In this document: in pieces, positions 52,349-61,694 of the stretch
Position numbering within the stretch: the stretch's first letter is position 1
Layout: every line of letters begins with the position of its first letter
DNA from: Alicyclobacillus kakegawensis NBRC 103104
GTDB taxonomy: Bacteria; Bacillota; Bacilli; Alicyclobacillales; Alicyclobacillaceae
Direction of reading: 5' to 3'
Length of the DNA: 64,000 nt
Assembly: GCF_001552655.1 (NCBI RefSeq)
Contig: NZ_BCRP01000009.1
Location: 1-64,000 of the forward strand
Notes under the pieces: model-generated
Told to the model about the DNA's origin: nothing
Seen by the model: the letters and a program-made list of their open reading frames with translations, nothing else
The model's database searches: none
Program-made: the position numbers and the translations under genes

Positions 52349-54085
52349 TTGTCGTACCAGGCCATATACCGGGCGTGGCGCCCGCAGACGTTTTCGGATT
52401 TGGTGGGCCAACCACACGTGCGCCAGACGCTGACGAACGCCATCCTGCGCGGCCAGGTGGCCCACGCCTACCTGTTCTGCGGGCCGCGCGGCACGGGCAA
52501 GACCAGTGCCGCCAAAGTGTTGGCCAAGGCGGTCAACTGCGAGACGCTGGCGGGGGCGGATCCCTGCAACCACTGCGAGGCGTGCGAGAGCATCAATCAG
52601 GGGACGAACGTCGATGTGGAGGAAATTGACGCGGCTTCCAACCGCGGTGTGGACGAGATTCGCCAACTGCGCGACAAGGTGCAATATGCCCCTGCCAGTC
52701 TGCGGCGCAAGGTCTACATCGTGGACGAGGTGCACATGCTCACGACCGAGGCTTTCAACGCCCTGCTGAAGACGCTGGAAGAGCCGCCTGCGCATACGTT
52801 GTTTGTGTTGGCCACCACGGAGCCGCATAAGATTCCGGCGACCATCATCTCGCGCTGCCAGCGGTTTGATTTCCGCCGCATCGAGCCGGAGGCGATTGTC
52901 GAACGGTTGTCCGAGGTGTGTGGGAAGGAAGGCTGGCAGGCGGAGCCGGAAGCCCTGTGGCGGATTGCGCACGCGGCGGATGGGGGACTGCGTGACGCGC
53001 TCGGCCTCCTGGAGCAGACGGCGGCGTTTGCTGACGGCACCATCCGGGCCGCCGACGCCGCGCACGTGATGGGCGGCGTGGAGACAGAGGGGCTGCTGAG
53101 CCTGGTCACGGCGCTGGCGCAAGGCGACGTGGCGAAGGTTTTGGCCGACCTGGCGGAATGGTACCGGGCCGGGAAAGACCCGGGACGGATTGTGCACGAC
53201 CTGTTGCAGACCTTGCGCGACGTGTTTGTCGTCAAGCTGTCCGCCGGCGATGCGCAGATGGGACCGCTGCTGGGCGCTTACCAACAGGCGGCTGCCGTTT
53301 GTTCGCAGGCGTGGCTGCTGGCGGCGGTGAAAAAGCTGGGGGAAACGTACACCAGTATGCGCTATGTGGAACAACCGCGGCTGGCGCTGGAGGCGGCGTT
53401 GCTGACGGTAGCCACGGAACGGCCGCCACAGGCGGCGCCGGAGCGGTCGGATGGGACGCAGGCGGGGACAAATCGGCCGCGGCCGGGAACAGGCCGCAGC
53501 TTCGCTGCGGACGCGGGGGATGCGGCCGCGGAGCGGGCGGACGAATTCACCGGGCGCGCGACGGCCGCTCCTGCCGCGGATGGATCTGCAGCGGGGGACA
53601 CTGCCGCGCGCGGCGCCGACAGCGCGCCGGCGCCAAGGCGTCCGGCCTCCGGGCACAGCCGCAAGATGCAGGTGCTGAAGCAATTGGCGGCAGCGGCCAA
53701 CGCGGATGTGCTCGCGCGTGTGCAGGCGGCCTGGCCGGACGTGCTGCAGTGGGTGCGCGGGCAGCAAATTCAGGCCCACGCCTGGCTGATGGGCGGCGAA
53801 CCGGTCCTGGCAACCGAGGATACGGTGGTCATCGCCTTTGCCAGCCGCATCCACCGCGACGCGGTGATGAAGCCCAATGTCCGCACGCTGATTGAACAGG
53901 CGCTGTCCGAGGGGTGTGGAGCGCCACTGCGCTTTCTCGCCCTGCACCGGCCGGATTGGGAGGCGTTTTCGGCCGAGCGGAAACCCCACCCTGCCCAGGC
54001 GGCCGAGGATGACGGCGAAAGCTTGGTGGCCAAAGCGGTGGAAGTGTTTGGCCAAGATGTGGTGGAGATCATCGATGGAGAGTGA
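52349..54085 (+). CDS. dnaX: DNA polymerase III subunits gamma/tau
   Basis: 578 residues. Starts LSYQAIYRAWRPQTFSDLVGQPHVRQTL; Walker A GPRGTGKTSAAKVLAKA, zinc cysteines CNHCEAC, Walker B KVYIVDEVHML, sensor ATTEPHKIPATIISRCQ. Loads the clamp. A Ala/Glu/Asp-rich low-complexity linker (about 360-430) separates it from the C-terminal tau part. TTG 52349 follows GGAGGGGGTGGTGGG; the frame upstream runs into the kinase gene and is not coding. No obvious slippery site for gamma was seen. Confidence 0.94.
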   Translation: MSYQAIYRAWRPQTFSDLVGQPHVRQTLTNAILRGQVAHAYLFCGPRGTGKTSAAKVLAKAVNCETLAGADPCNHCEACESINQGTNVDVEEIDAASNRGVDEIRQLRDKVQYAPASLRRKVYIVDEVHMLTTEAFNALLKTLEEPPAHTLFVLATTEPHKIPATIISRCQRFDFRRIEPEAIVERLSEVCGKEGWQAEPEALWRIAHAADGGLRDALGLLEQTAAFADGTIRAADAAHVMGGVETEGLLSLVTALAQGDVAKVLADLAEWYRAGKDPGRIVHDLLQTLRDVFVVKLSAGDAQMGPLLGAYQQAAAVCSQAWLLAAVKKLGETYTSMRYVEQPRLALEAALLTVATERPPQAAPERSDGTQAGTNRPRPGTGRSFAADAGDAAAERADEFTGRATAAPAADGSAAGDTAARGADSAPAPRRPASGHSRKMQVLKQLAAAANADVLARVQAAWPDVLQWVRGQQIQAHAWLMGGEPVLATEDTVVIAFASRIHRDAVMKPNVRTLIEQALSEGCGAPLRFLALHRPDWEAFSAERKPHPAQAAEDDGESLVAKAVEVFGQDVVEIIDGE

Positions 54086-54091
54086 GTCCGC

Positions 54092-54403
54092 GTGAAGAAC
54101 ATGAATCAGTTGATGCGTCAGGCAAAAAAGCTGCAGGACGAAATGATGAAGGCGCAGGCGGCGCTGGCCGAGCGGGAGATTGAAGGCAGCGCGGGCGGCG
54201 GCGTGGTCAAAGTGCGCATGAACGGCCACAAGGAGCCGCTGGCGATAGAGATTGCCAAGGACGTGGTCAACCCGGACGACGTGGAAATGCTGCAGGACTT
54301 GGTGCTGGCCGCTTTGCAGGACGCGCTCAAACAGGTCGATGAGCTGGCGGAGTCGGAGCTGGGGAAATACACGCGAGGTCTTAACCTGCCCGGGTTGTTC
54401 TAA
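54092..54403 (+). CDS. YbaB/EbfC nucleoid-associated protein (YaaK)
   Basis: 103 residues, small dimeric DNA-binding protein. [42 protein letters not shown] and the ending [13 protein letters not shown] are characteristic. GTG 54092 after GGAGAGTGAGTCCGC; ATG 54101 also possible. Between dnaX and recR as in most bacteria, with 6- and 3-nt gaps, so one operon. Confidence 0.93.
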   Translation: MKNMNQLMRQAKKLQDEMMKAQAALAEREIEGSAGGGVVKVRMNGHKEPLAIEIAKDVVNPDDVEMLQDLVLAALQDALKQVDELAESELGKYTRGLNLPGLF

Positions 54404-54406
54404 GCG

Positions 54407-55006
54407 ATGCAAAGTTACCCGGCGCCGATTACGCACCTGGTTGAGCAGTTCATGAAGCTGCCTGGCATTGGCCCGAAGACGGCCAGCCGCCTGGCGTTTC
54501 ACGTTCTCAGCATGGACCTGGCGGATGTGGAGGAGTTTGCGGCGGCGCTGCGCGAAGTCAAGCTGAACCTGAGCGAGTGCTCCGTCTGCTGCAACATCAC
54601 CGACGTCAATCCCTGCCGCATCTGTTCCGATCCTTCGCGCGACGAAACCGTCCTCTGTGTCGTGCAGGACGCGCGGGACGTGGCGGCGATGGAACGGACC
54701 AACGAGTACAACGGCCGCTACCACGTGCTGCACGGCGCCATTTCCCCGATGGACGGCATCGGCCCCGGCGACATCCGGATTCGCGAATTGGTGCAGCGCC
54801 TGGCCGACTCCAAGGTACAGGAGGTCATCCTCGCCACCAATCCAAACGTGGAAGGCGAGGCAACGGCCATGTATATCTCGCGCCTGCTCAAGCCGTTTTC
54901 GCTCAACGTCACCCGTATCGCGCACGGCCTGCCGGTCGGCGGCGACCTGGAGTACGCCGACGAGGTCACCCTGGCGAAGGCGCTCGAGGGCCGCCGCCAG
55001 GTGTGA
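54407..55006 (+). CDS. recR: recombination mediator RecR
   Basis: 199 residues, the standard length. Helix-hairpin-helix [14 protein letters not shown], zinc finger [16 protein letters not shown], Toprim [26 protein letters not shown] and the Walker-B-like [15 protein letters not shown]. Works with RecO/RecF in gap repair. The ribosome site is weak, probably coupled to yaaK. Confidence 0.96.
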   Translation: MQSYPAPITHLVEQFMKLPGIGPKTASRLAFHVLSMDLADVEEFAAALREVKLNLSECSVCCNITDVNPCRICSDPSRDETVLCVVQDARDVAAMERTNEYNGRYHVLHGAISPMDGIGPGDIRIRELVQRLADSKVQEVILATNPNVEGEATAMYISRLLKPFSLNVTRIAHGLPVGGDLEYADEVTLAKALEGRRQV

Positions 55007-55078
55007 AGGCGCGCCCGGCCGCTGCCGGCCGCCATCTTGAGCGGCGGCGCGGGTGTTTCCATCCGCGCTCGCGAGCGA

Positions 55079-55108
55079 GTCATATTGTCCCACTCTCTTG
55101 CCTATGAT
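55079..55108 (+). promoter_or_regulatory. sigma-E-like promoter upstream of yaaL-bofA
   Basis: GTCATATT (55079-55086), 14-bp spacer, CCTATGAT (55101-55108) resembles the mother-cell sigma-E consensus (ATA-type -35, CATANNNT -10). bofA is a sigma-E gene in B. subtilis, which agrees. Confidence 0.5.
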
Positions 55109-55143
55109 CTATTAATTTCAGCGACAAGGGAGATGGGAGCGGC

Positions 55144-55446
55144 ATGAAGGGGAACGCCCATCAGCCACAGGTCCATGGGCGCCGCATCCGGCAGATGCAG
55201 AGTGTGAACGGACAGCTCGATGCCGACCTGCTCATCCACGAGCTGGTCCTCGCTAAACGCGAGATGGAGCTGGCGCGCAGCCAGTTTGACCACGTGGTCG
55301 ATCCGCGCTTGGTCGACCACACGGTGTTTCGGATGGGGGCGGCGGAGCAGCAGTTCCGGTACCTGCTCAACCTGGCGAGGGAGCGGGACATCCGCGTCAC
55401 CGGGCTGAACTGGCTGTGGGCCGAATCGGACCCACCCGGGCCGTGA
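55144..55446 (+). CDS. YaaL-like DUF2508 protein
   Basis: 100 residues. The helical DUF2508 core is LIHELVLAKREMELARSQFDHVVDPRLVDHTVFRMGAAEQQFRYLLNLAR, followed by the short ending. Function unknown; conserved between recR and bofA in spore formers. GGGAGATGGGAGCGGC precedes the ATG. About 46 nt to bofA. Confidence 0.85.
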   Translation: MKGNAHQPQVHGRRIRQMQSVNGQLDADLLIHELVLAKREMELARSQFDHVVDPRLVDHTVFRMGAAEQQFRYLLNLARERDIRVTGLNWLWAESDPPGP

Positions 55447-55492
55447 GGGTTGTCCATGCCGCCTCAGCCCGCGAGGGGAGGAGCGCATCCAC

Positions 55493-55765
55493 ATGTCGCA
55501 CACATCGTTGTATCTGTGGGCAGCCCTCGGCCTGATTGCCGTCATTGTGCTGGCCCAGGCCGCCCGCCATCCGGGTCAGGTGCTGGGCAAGCTTATTCGC
55601 AGTGCCGCCGCCGGCTGCCTGTTTGTTCTGGTGGTGAATTGGTTGGGCCATTACGTGCAGTTTCACCTGCCGTTCAATCCGTTCACCGCGCTGACGGCCG
55701 GGCTGCTGGGCATCCCGGGTGTGTTGGCGTTGGTGGTGCTGCATCTGTGGGTGGTGCCCGGGTGA
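55493..55765 (+). CDS. bofA: pro-sigma-K processing inhibitor BofA
   Basis: 90 residues with two or three hydrophobic segments (SLYLWAALGLIAVIVLAQA, SAAAGCLFVLVVNWLGHYV, PFNPFTALTAGLLGIPGVLALVVLHLW). The NPFTA-GLLGIPGVLAL ending is the family signature. It holds SpoIVFB inactive in the outer forespore membrane until the sigma-K checkpoint. Probably co-transcribed with yaaL from the sigma-E-like promoter. Confidence 0.9.
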   Translation: MSHTSLYLWAALGLIAVIVLAQAARHPGQVLGKLIRSAAAGCLFVLVVNWLGHYVQFHLPFNPFTALTAGLLGIPGVLALVVLHLWVVPG

Positions 55766-55887
55766 CGCCGTCCCGCTTACGCCCGCCCGGGTGTCTGCAC
55801 CGCGCCGCAGCCTCGCGCTTGTATCGCCGCTTGTATCGCTGATGTCAACCCGCGCCGCCCCGCCGAGGGAGCCGGCGCGGGCTGTTT

Positions 55888-57618
55888 TCATCTGCGTCGA
55901 TAAGTCGACCTGGGTGTCCCTCCGGCCGACGATCCGGCCCTGACCCGGGACGGCTGGAGCCGTGCGGCCAGGCGGGCGAGGCGCGCGCCCATCAGCGGCA
56001 GGTTGGCCAGTTCGTTGGGTCTCACCGCCTGCAGCCGGATGCCAGTCAAGAGGTAGGCAACCGCGCCCAGCCCCAACGCCACCACGAGCTGTATCCAGGC
56101 CACCAGCACGGTGTGCCGACCGGCCAGCGCGACCCCTATGAAGTGTCCGAGCCAGGAGCCGCCGAGCAAGACCACGCTGCAAACCAGGGCGGCCGCCAGC
56201 GCCGGCGCTGTCTCGCGCAGCAGCGAGAAGCGGATGTCGCCGTACTTTTTCACCGCCAGCACGTTCAGGCTGGAGGAGAACAGGTAGCCGATGGTGGACG
56301 CCACGGCCGCTCCAATGACGCCGAGCGGAAGAATGAGCGCCAGGTTGAACAGCGTCTTGATGGCGATGCCGATGAACATGTTGCGCACGGGCCGGTACAT
56401 CTCGCCGAGCCCCTGCAGCATGTAGGTGGAAATCAGCTCCAGGCCGCTGAGGACGCTCATCACCGAGACGCTGGCGATAATCACCCAGCCGCTGTACGTC
56501 CCGTACAGCGCCATGTCGATGGGGTGGGCGAGGGTCAACAGCACTGCGGACGTGGGAAACGTGATGAACATCATCGATCGGATGGTGCCGGCGATGTGGC
56601 GTTCGACGCTGCGGTTGTCGCCCAGCGCGCGGGCGTGGGCAATCGCCGGCATGACGGACGCCCCAATGGCGTAGGCAAACGACAGCGGGATGTTGATGAG
56701 CGGCAACGCCTGCCGGGTGAGGATGCCAAACTGGCTGGTCGCTTGGTGAAATGTGTCGCCGCCCCACATGAGAAAGTTCTGCACCGTCAAAGAGTCAATC
56801 TGCCCGGATATCGGCACAACCATGGCGCCCAGGCTGACGGGCAGCGCATAGCGGTAGAGGACGGCGAGCGACTGCCGCCGCGACTCGCTGACCCGCCAAT
56901 CGCCGCGCTCGCGGTGAAAGCGGCGCCGCAGCGGGATGACGGCCGCGGCTAACAGCACCAGTCCGGCCAGGGCGCCGGTGAACGCCCCAAACGTCGCCGC
57001 CGCCGCACCGCCGGCGATGTTGCCCGGATCCCAGACGTCGACCACCAACCAGGCCCCGATGACGATGGTCAGGACGCGTACCAGTTGTTCCACCGCTTGG
57101 GAATAAGCGGACGGCGCCATCTGTTGAAACCCCTGCACGTAACCGCGCAAGGCGCTGAGCGAGGGGAGAATCAGCAGGCTGGGCGCGAGCGCGCGCACCG
57201 CCCACACCACCTGCCCGACCCCCACGTCGGCCGCTTTCAGCGCCACCAGGCGAGCGTAGAGCGGCGCCCCAAACCACATGAAAAAAAAGGAACACACGCC
57301 AAAAATATTTACCACCAGGAGTGTGGTGGAAAACATCTGCTCCACATCCGCGTATTGCTTTTTTGCGCGTCGTTCGGAAATCAGGCGGCCAAGGGCGGTT
57401 GGGAATCCGGAGGTTGAAACCACAAGCAGGATGTTGTACAGCGCATAGGCGACGGAGTAGATACCCAGGCCCTCTGGGCCAATCAGGTAGTTGAGCGGGA
57501 TGTTGTAGACAAGACCCAGAAACTTCGCGAGCGTGACGCACGCCACCATGATGGCGGCGCCTTTTGCCAGGTTCGACGCGGCCGTGGGGACACACCTCCA
57601 ATCGCAAGGCAACAGCAT
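55888..57618 (-). CDS. SpoVB/MurJ-type polysaccharide flippase
   Basis: About 576 residues with 14 membrane helices of the MOP superfamily. GLVYNIPLNYLIGPEGLGIYSVAYALYNILLVVSTSGFPTALGRLISE is the SpoVB/YtgP signature. Likely flips lipid-linked peptidoglycan or polysaccharide precursors, possibly for the spore cortex. The start is uncertain: a TATAAT overlaps ATG 57618, and GGAGGTG is 10 codons further in with no ATG/GTG/TTG in frame near it (an ACG lies at proper spacing; the next ATG is MVACVTL). The C-terminal 40 residues are Arg-rich. Confidence 0.85.
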   Translation of the reverse strand: MLLPCDWRCVPTAASNLAKGAAIMVACVTLAKFLGLVYNIPLNYLIGPEGLGIYSVAYALYNILLVVSTSGFPTALGRLISERRAKKQYADVEQMFSTTLLVVNIFGVCSFFFMWFGAPLYARLVALKAADVGVGQVVWAVRALAPSLLILPSLSALRGYVQGFQQMAPSAYSQAVEQLVRVLTIVIGAWLVVDVWDPGNIAGGAAAATFGAFTGALAGLVLLAAAVIPLRRRFHRERGDWRVSESRRQSLAVLYRYALPVSLGAMVVPISGQIDSLTVQNFLMWGGDTFHQATSQFGILTRQALPLINIPLSFAYAIGASVMPAIAHARALGDNRSVERHIAGTIRSMMFITFPTSAVLLTLAHPIDMALYGTYSGWVIIASVSVMSVLSGLELISTYMLQGLGEMYRPVRNMFIGIAIKTLFNLALILPLGVIGAAVASTIGYLFSSSLNVLAVKKYGDIRFSLLRETAPALAAALVCSVVLLGGSWLGHFIGVALAGRHTVLVAWIQLVVALGLGAVAYLLTGIRLQAVRPNELANLPLMGARLARLAARLQPSRVRAGSSAGGTPRSTYRRR

Positions 57619-57747
57619 TATAGCACAAGCCGCTCCCCGCCACGCCTCGTGCTGCCGCCTCTCGTCCGCCAAGCAAACCGCGCTTGGGCAGAAACAACGA
57701 CAAGCAGGGCGTCATAAGGTGTATCACAGACCGGAGGTGTCGCCCGA

Positions 57748-58350
57748 TTGAATTTGCATCTTGCCACCGTGGCCATGATTGCCGTGGCGTCCAACCTCGA
57801 CAACGCGGGGGTCGGCATCGCATACGGCGTGCGCGGGATTCGCATCTCATGGCTGGCGAACCTGGTCATCTCCCTGATGTCCGGCGTGATGACGTTGGCG
57901 GCCGGGAGCCTGGGGCACGCGTTCAGTCGCCACCTTTCTGTGCGCGCCGCCGCGGCCTTGGGCGGCAGCATCATCATCCTGGTCGGGCTGTGGGTGTTGG
58001 TGGAGCCCATTCGCAGCAGCCGCGTGCGCAACGGCGGCCACACCATGGTCACGCAGATCCTGCGCGATCCGGTCAAGGCAGACATGGACCGGTCTCAGAC
58101 CATCAGCCTGCGCGAGGCGGCGATTCTCGGCGTCGCGCTCGGGCTCAACGCGATAGCCGGCGGGTTTGATGCAGGCATCTCCAACATCGGTGTGTACACC
58201 ACCGCCGTCGCCGTCGCCGCCGTCGGGTTTCTCCTCCTGGCCGTCTCTACTTGGGTTGGCCGCCGGTTTGCTGCACCCTACGTAGGCAACCACGCGGCGT
58301 ATCTGGCCGGCATCTTGTTGCTGGCGGTCGGGATTCATCAGATTTGGTAG
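57748..58350 (+). CDS. ytaF: YtaF-like sporulation membrane protein (MntP-related)
   Basis: 200 residues, six helices in two related halves: IAVASNLDNAGVGIAYGVRGI and ALGLNAIAGGFDAGISNIGV carry the duplicated Asp/Asn-containing motif of the MntP/LysE-like fold. The YtaF branch is sporulation-linked; the ion transported is unknown. TTG 57748 after GGAGGTGTCGCCCGA. Confidence 0.85.
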   Translation: MNLHLATVAMIAVASNLDNAGVGIAYGVRGIRISWLANLVISLMSGVMTLAAGSLGHAFSRHLSVRAAAALGGSIIILVGLWVLVEPIRSSRVRNGGHTMVTQILRDPVKADMDRSQTISLREAAILGVALGLNAIAGGFDAGISNIGVYTTAVAVAAVGFLLLAVSTWVGRRFAAPYVGNHAAYLAGILLLAVGIHQIW

Positions 58351-58351
58351 G

Positions 58352-58381
58352 GTATAGGGCGGACCGCGGCTTGCCATAATG
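58352..58381 (+). promoter_or_regulatory. forespore (sigma-G/F-like) promoter of gin
   Basis: GTATA (58352-58356), 18-bp spacer, CATAATG (58375-58381) fits the sigma-G/F type. csfB is forespore-expressed in B. subtilis. Confidence 0.45.
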
Positions 58382-58478
58382 GTAGGAGCAGTAGGGGGAG
58401 AGTCGCATTGGCTCTGCACCTGCTGCAGCGGGCCCTCCCGCTACCATCCAGGGCACAGTGCGAGGTGGGTGAGAGACG

Positions 58479-58706
58479 GTGGCAAAACAAAAGAAGCCGG
58501 CGGGACGGCGCTGCATCATCTGCGACCGGCCGCGTGAAATCGGCATTGTGGTGTGGGGGCAGTTTATCTGTGCCGAATGCGAGCAGGAGATCGTCTCCAC
58601 GGACACCTCTGAACTGCGCTATCAATACTACGTGCAACGGTTGAAGCGGCTGCGCCCAGGCAACGCGGATGATTCGCTCTCCCAGGCGCAGCGCACCTAT
58701 CTGTGA
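58479..58706 (+). CDS. csfB: anti-sigma factor Gin (CsfB)
   Basis: 75-residue zinc-binding protein that inhibits sigma-G (and sigma-E) at the wrong time or place in sporulation. Two CxxC pairs: RRCIICDRP and FICAECEQE, followed by IVSTDTSELRYQYYVQRLKRLRP, as in Gin. GTG 58479. Lies where csfB is found downstream of bofA in Bacillus. Confidence 0.9.
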   Translation: MAKQKKPAGRRCIICDRPREIGIVVWGQFICAECEQEIVSTDTSELRYQYYVQRLKRLRPGNADDSLSQAQRTYL

Positions 58707-58711
58707 ACGGC

Positions 58712-60142
58712 TTATTCGGCGCCCTGCAGCGCCAGCGGCGACTCCCGGCGAGCGACGCCCGATTTGTAGGCCGCCTCGGCCACGGCGCGGCTGACAGCCT
58801 TGACGACATGGCGATTGAAGACGCTGGGGATGATGTACTGCTCGTTCAATTGATCATCCCGCACGCAGCTGGCAATCGCCTTGGCCGCCGCCAGCTTCAT
58901 CGCTTCGTTGATGTCGCTGGCGCGCGCGTCCAGCGCCCCGCGGAAGATGCCCGGGAAGCACAGGACGTTGTTGATCTGGTTGGGGTAGTCCGAGCGCCCG
59001 GTGGCCAGGATGCGCACGTAGGGTTCCGCCTCCTCCGGGGCAATCTCCGGCACCGGGTTGGCCATGGCGAACACTATCGGGTCCTTGGCCATGCGCTGGA
59101 GGTGTTCCACCTTGAGCACGCCCGGGCCCGAGACCCCGATGAACACGTCCGCGCCGGCAATCGCATCGCCCAGGTCCCCCGTCCGCCGCTCTGGGTTTGT
59201 GTTTTCGGCGTACCAGTTCCACATCGGGTTGTCGTAGCGACGTCCGTATTCAATGATTCCGGCCCTGTCCACGCCGACGATGTTGCTCACGCCGGCCGCT
59301 TGAATCATCTTCGTGCAGGCAATGCCGGCCGCCCCGATGCCGACCACAACCACCCGCAGGTCCTCCAGCTTCTTGCCGACCAGCTTGACCGCGTTGAGCA
59401 ACGCGGCCAACAGCACGACCGCTGTGCCGTGCTGATCATCGTGGAACACCGGGATGTCCAGTTCCTCGCGCAGCCGCGACTCGATTTCAAAGCAGCGCGG
59501 CGAGGAGATGTCCTCCAGGTTGATGCCCCCAAAGCTCGGTGCAATCGCCTTCACGACGCGGATGATCTCCTCCGGGTCTTTCGTGTTCAGGCAGACCGGG
59601 AAGGCGTCCACGTTGGCAAACTGCTTAAACAGCATGGCCTTGCCTTCCATCACCGGCATCGCCGCCTCCGGGCCGATGTCGCCGAGTCCCAGCACGGCTG
59701 TGCCGTCGCTGACGACAGCCACCGTGTTGCGCTTGATAGTCAGTTGAAACGCTTTGGCCGGGTCTTCATGGATGGCGGTGCAGACGCGGGCTACATCCGG
59801 GGTGTACACACGCGAGAGGTCGTCGCGGTTTTTCACCGGCACTTTGGCGTGCACCTCAATCTTGCCGCCCAAGTGCAACAGGAACGTGCGGTCGGACACG
59901 TTGATGATGGAGATGCCGTCCTGCGCCGACAACGCGCGAATGACCCGCTCCCGATGAGCCTCGTTGTGGACGTTGACCGTCACGTCACGAATGACGTATT
60001 CTTTTCCAACATGAATCACGTCCACGGCGATGATGTCGCCGCCGGCTTCGCCAATCGCCGCCGCCACCTGGCTAAAGCCAGAGCTGGTGTGGATCTTCAG
60101 CCGCAGGATGAGGCTCAAACCCGCATTCTGCTGGATGGACAT
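58712..60142 (-). CDS. NAD-dependent malic enzyme with ACT domain
   Basis: 476 residues; oxidative decarboxylation of malate to pyruvate. N-terminal ACT domain ([35 protein letters not shown]), then YTPDVARVC (catalytic Tyr), GKAMLFK (Lys), [12 protein letters not shown] and [10 protein letters not shown] (metal ligands), and Rossmann [15 protein letters not shown]. The ACT domain suggests allosteric control. Start ATG 60142 has GAGGT 6 nt before it; ATG 60148 and 60184 are in frame. It is inserted on the opposite strand into the csfB-yaaO synteny block. Confidence 0.93.
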   Translation of the reverse strand: MSIQQNAGLSLILRLKIHTSSGFSQVAAAIGEAGGDIIAVDVIHVGKEYVIRDVTVNVHNEAHRERVIRALSAQDGISIINVSDRTFLLHLGGKIEVHAKVPVKNRDDLSRVYTPDVARVCTAIHEDPAKAFQLTIKRNTVAVVSDGTAVLGLGDIGPEAAMPVMEGKAMLFKQFANVDAFPVCLNTKDPEEIIRVVKAIAPSFGGINLEDISSPRCFEIESRLREELDIPVFHDDQHGTAVVLLAALLNAVKLVGKKLEDLRVVVVGIGAAGIACTKMIQAAGVSNIVGVDRAGIIEYGRRYDNPMWNWYAENTNPERRTGDLGDAIAGADVFIGVSGPGVLKVEHLQRMAKDPIVFAMANPVPEIAPEEAEPYVRILATGRSDYPNQINNVLCFPGIFRGALDARASDINEAMKLAAAKAIASCVRDDQLNEQYIIPSVFNRHVVKAVSRAVAEAAYKSGVARRESPLALQGAE

Positions 60143-60289
60143 GCCCATACCTCGCTTCCCGTTTTCGAAGGTTGTGGTCACCATTGTATCATAACAGCAG
60201 ACGAGGATTGTCGGATTCCGCGGATTTCAAGCGGTTGGGATACGCGGTTTTGGGATTGGGGGTAGATTGGCATCGCGCAGACGCCGATT

Positions 60290-61672
60290 TTGGACGCATT
60301 GGTGCAGCACATTCAACGGGAGTACGCCAGTCTGCACATCCCTGGCCACCAGCAGGGCCGCGTGGGCTGGGAGGCGTTTCTCTCCTTTCTCGATCGTGGC
60401 CTCCTGCTCGACCTGACCGAGCTGCCCGGGCTCGACGACTTTCACAACGCCAGGGGATGCATCGCCCGCTCGCAGCGGTTGGCGGCTGTGGCGTACGGAT
60501 CTGACGCGTGTCTGTACAGCGTCAACGGTTCCACCGCCTGCGTCATGGCGGCGGTAAAGGCGGTGGTCCGTCCCGGCGGCGCCGTGCTCCTGGCCGGCCC
60601 GTTCCACCAAAGCGCCTGGCGCGGGCTCGTCTGGTCCGGAGCGCGGGCGTGTCTGGGGCGGACCGGCTATTCCGCTGATTGCCAATTGGCGCTTCCGCCC
60701 ACCGCCGACGAGGTGGCGGCCTGGCTGGACGCCGGCGAAGCCGTGCAGGCGGTGTTCCTGACCTCGCCCGTCTATCAGGGGTTGGCGGCGGACGTGGCGG
60801 CCATCGCCCGGGTGGTGCACGCGCGCGGGCTGCCGTTGATTGTCGATGAAGCCCATGGCGCCCACTTCGGTCTTGTCCCCGAGCTTCCCCAGCACAGCGT
60901 GGCGGCGGGGGCGGACGTGGTCATCCACAGTGTGCACAAGACGTTGCCCGGTCTGACGCAGACCGCCTGGGTGCACGTGCAAGGGCCGCGCGTGGACAGC
61001 GAACGGCTGCGGGCGGCGCTCCTGTTCCTGCACTCCACCAGCCCTTCCTATTTGCTCCTCGCCTCCCTGGATGCGGCGCGGGCCTGGCGGGAGGCGGAAG
61101 GACCCGACAGCGCGCGCCAGACCCTGGCGCGGCTCGCCGCTTTCGACCTGCTGCCGGCAGAGGGGGGTGGCGACTTCCGGATCGATCCGCTGCGCCAATG
61201 GCTGCCGACGGGTGACCGGGCGGCCAGCCTGCGCCTGGCGGAGGAATTGGCTGCGCGCGGGCTGTTCCCCGAATACGCCGATGGCCAGGGGGTGCTGTCG
61301 GTGTTTGGGCTGGGGGTGGCCGAACGCACCCTGGCCCGCTACCGGGACGCGGTGGCGCGCTGGCGGGCCGAGTTTCGGCCCCGTTCCGACACGCCCGAAA
61401 GCGGCCTGTGGCAAGCTTTGGCGCGGGCGCATCCGGTGCTGGATGTGGCGCCGGCGGAAGCGGAGGCGGCTGGCTGCGAATGGGTCTCCATCGCCGCCGC
61501 GGTCGGTCGCCTTGCCCAGCGCATGGTCATCCCGTACCCGCCCGGTGTGCCGCTCATCCTGCCCGGGCAGCGGATTGAGCCTGAACATTGTGACCTGCTG
61601 GCGGCGGTCTGGAGAAGCGGGTACGATGTACAGGGAGTGACGGACGACGGGGAGATTGCAGTCATCTGTTGA
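60290..61672 (+). CDS. Orn/Lys/Arg decarboxylase family protein (YaaO)
   Basis: 460-residue fold-type I PLP enzyme. LHIPGHQQGRVGWEAF at the start, FHNARGCIARSQRLAA, the Asp in VDEAHGAHFG and the PLP lysine in SVHKTLPGLTQT (about residue 222) are visible. Decarboxylates a basic amino acid to a polyamine precursor; which one is unknown. TTG 60290 is the first standard start, but the frame is open to a stop at 60263 and codons from ATT 60266 give IGIAQTPILDAL, which looks like the family N-terminus, so a non-AUG start is possible. Upstream of tmk as in Bacillus. Confidence 0.88.
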   Translation: MDALVQHIQREYASLHIPGHQQGRVGWEAFLSFLDRGLLLDLTELPGLDDFHNARGCIARSQRLAAVAYGSDACLYSVNGSTACVMAAVKAVVRPGGAVLLAGPFHQSAWRGLVWSGARACLGRTGYSADCQLALPPTADEVAAWLDAGEAVQAVFLTSPVYQGLAADVAAIARVVHARGLPLIVDEAHGAHFGLVPELPQHSVAAGADVVIHSVHKTLPGLTQTAWVHVQGPRVDSERLRAALLFLHSTSPSYLLLASLDAARAWREAEGPDSARQTLARLAAFDLLPAEGGGDFRIDPLRQWLPTGDRAASLRLAEELAARGLFPEYADGQGVLSVFGLGVAERTLARYRDAVARWRAEFRPRSDTPESGLWQALARAHPVLDVAPAEAEAAGCEWVSIAAAVGRLAQRMVIPYPPGVPLILPGQRIEPEHCDLLAAVWRSGYDVQGVTDDGEIAVIC

Positions 61673-61694
61673 CGATGGAGGAGGCGGACGCCCG

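Noticed and set aside
52349-54085. Programmed frameshift for the gamma subunit in dnaX
   Set aside because: No A-rich slippery heptamer with a following structure was found; only a short A5 run occurs.
52295-55093. 932-residue antisense frame across dnaX-yaaK-recR
   Set aside because: Covers three certain genes; composition is that of a shadow frame.
58703-60265. 520-residue antisense frame in the malic enzyme gene
   Set aside because: Shadow frame; the minus-strand gene has all catalytic motifs.
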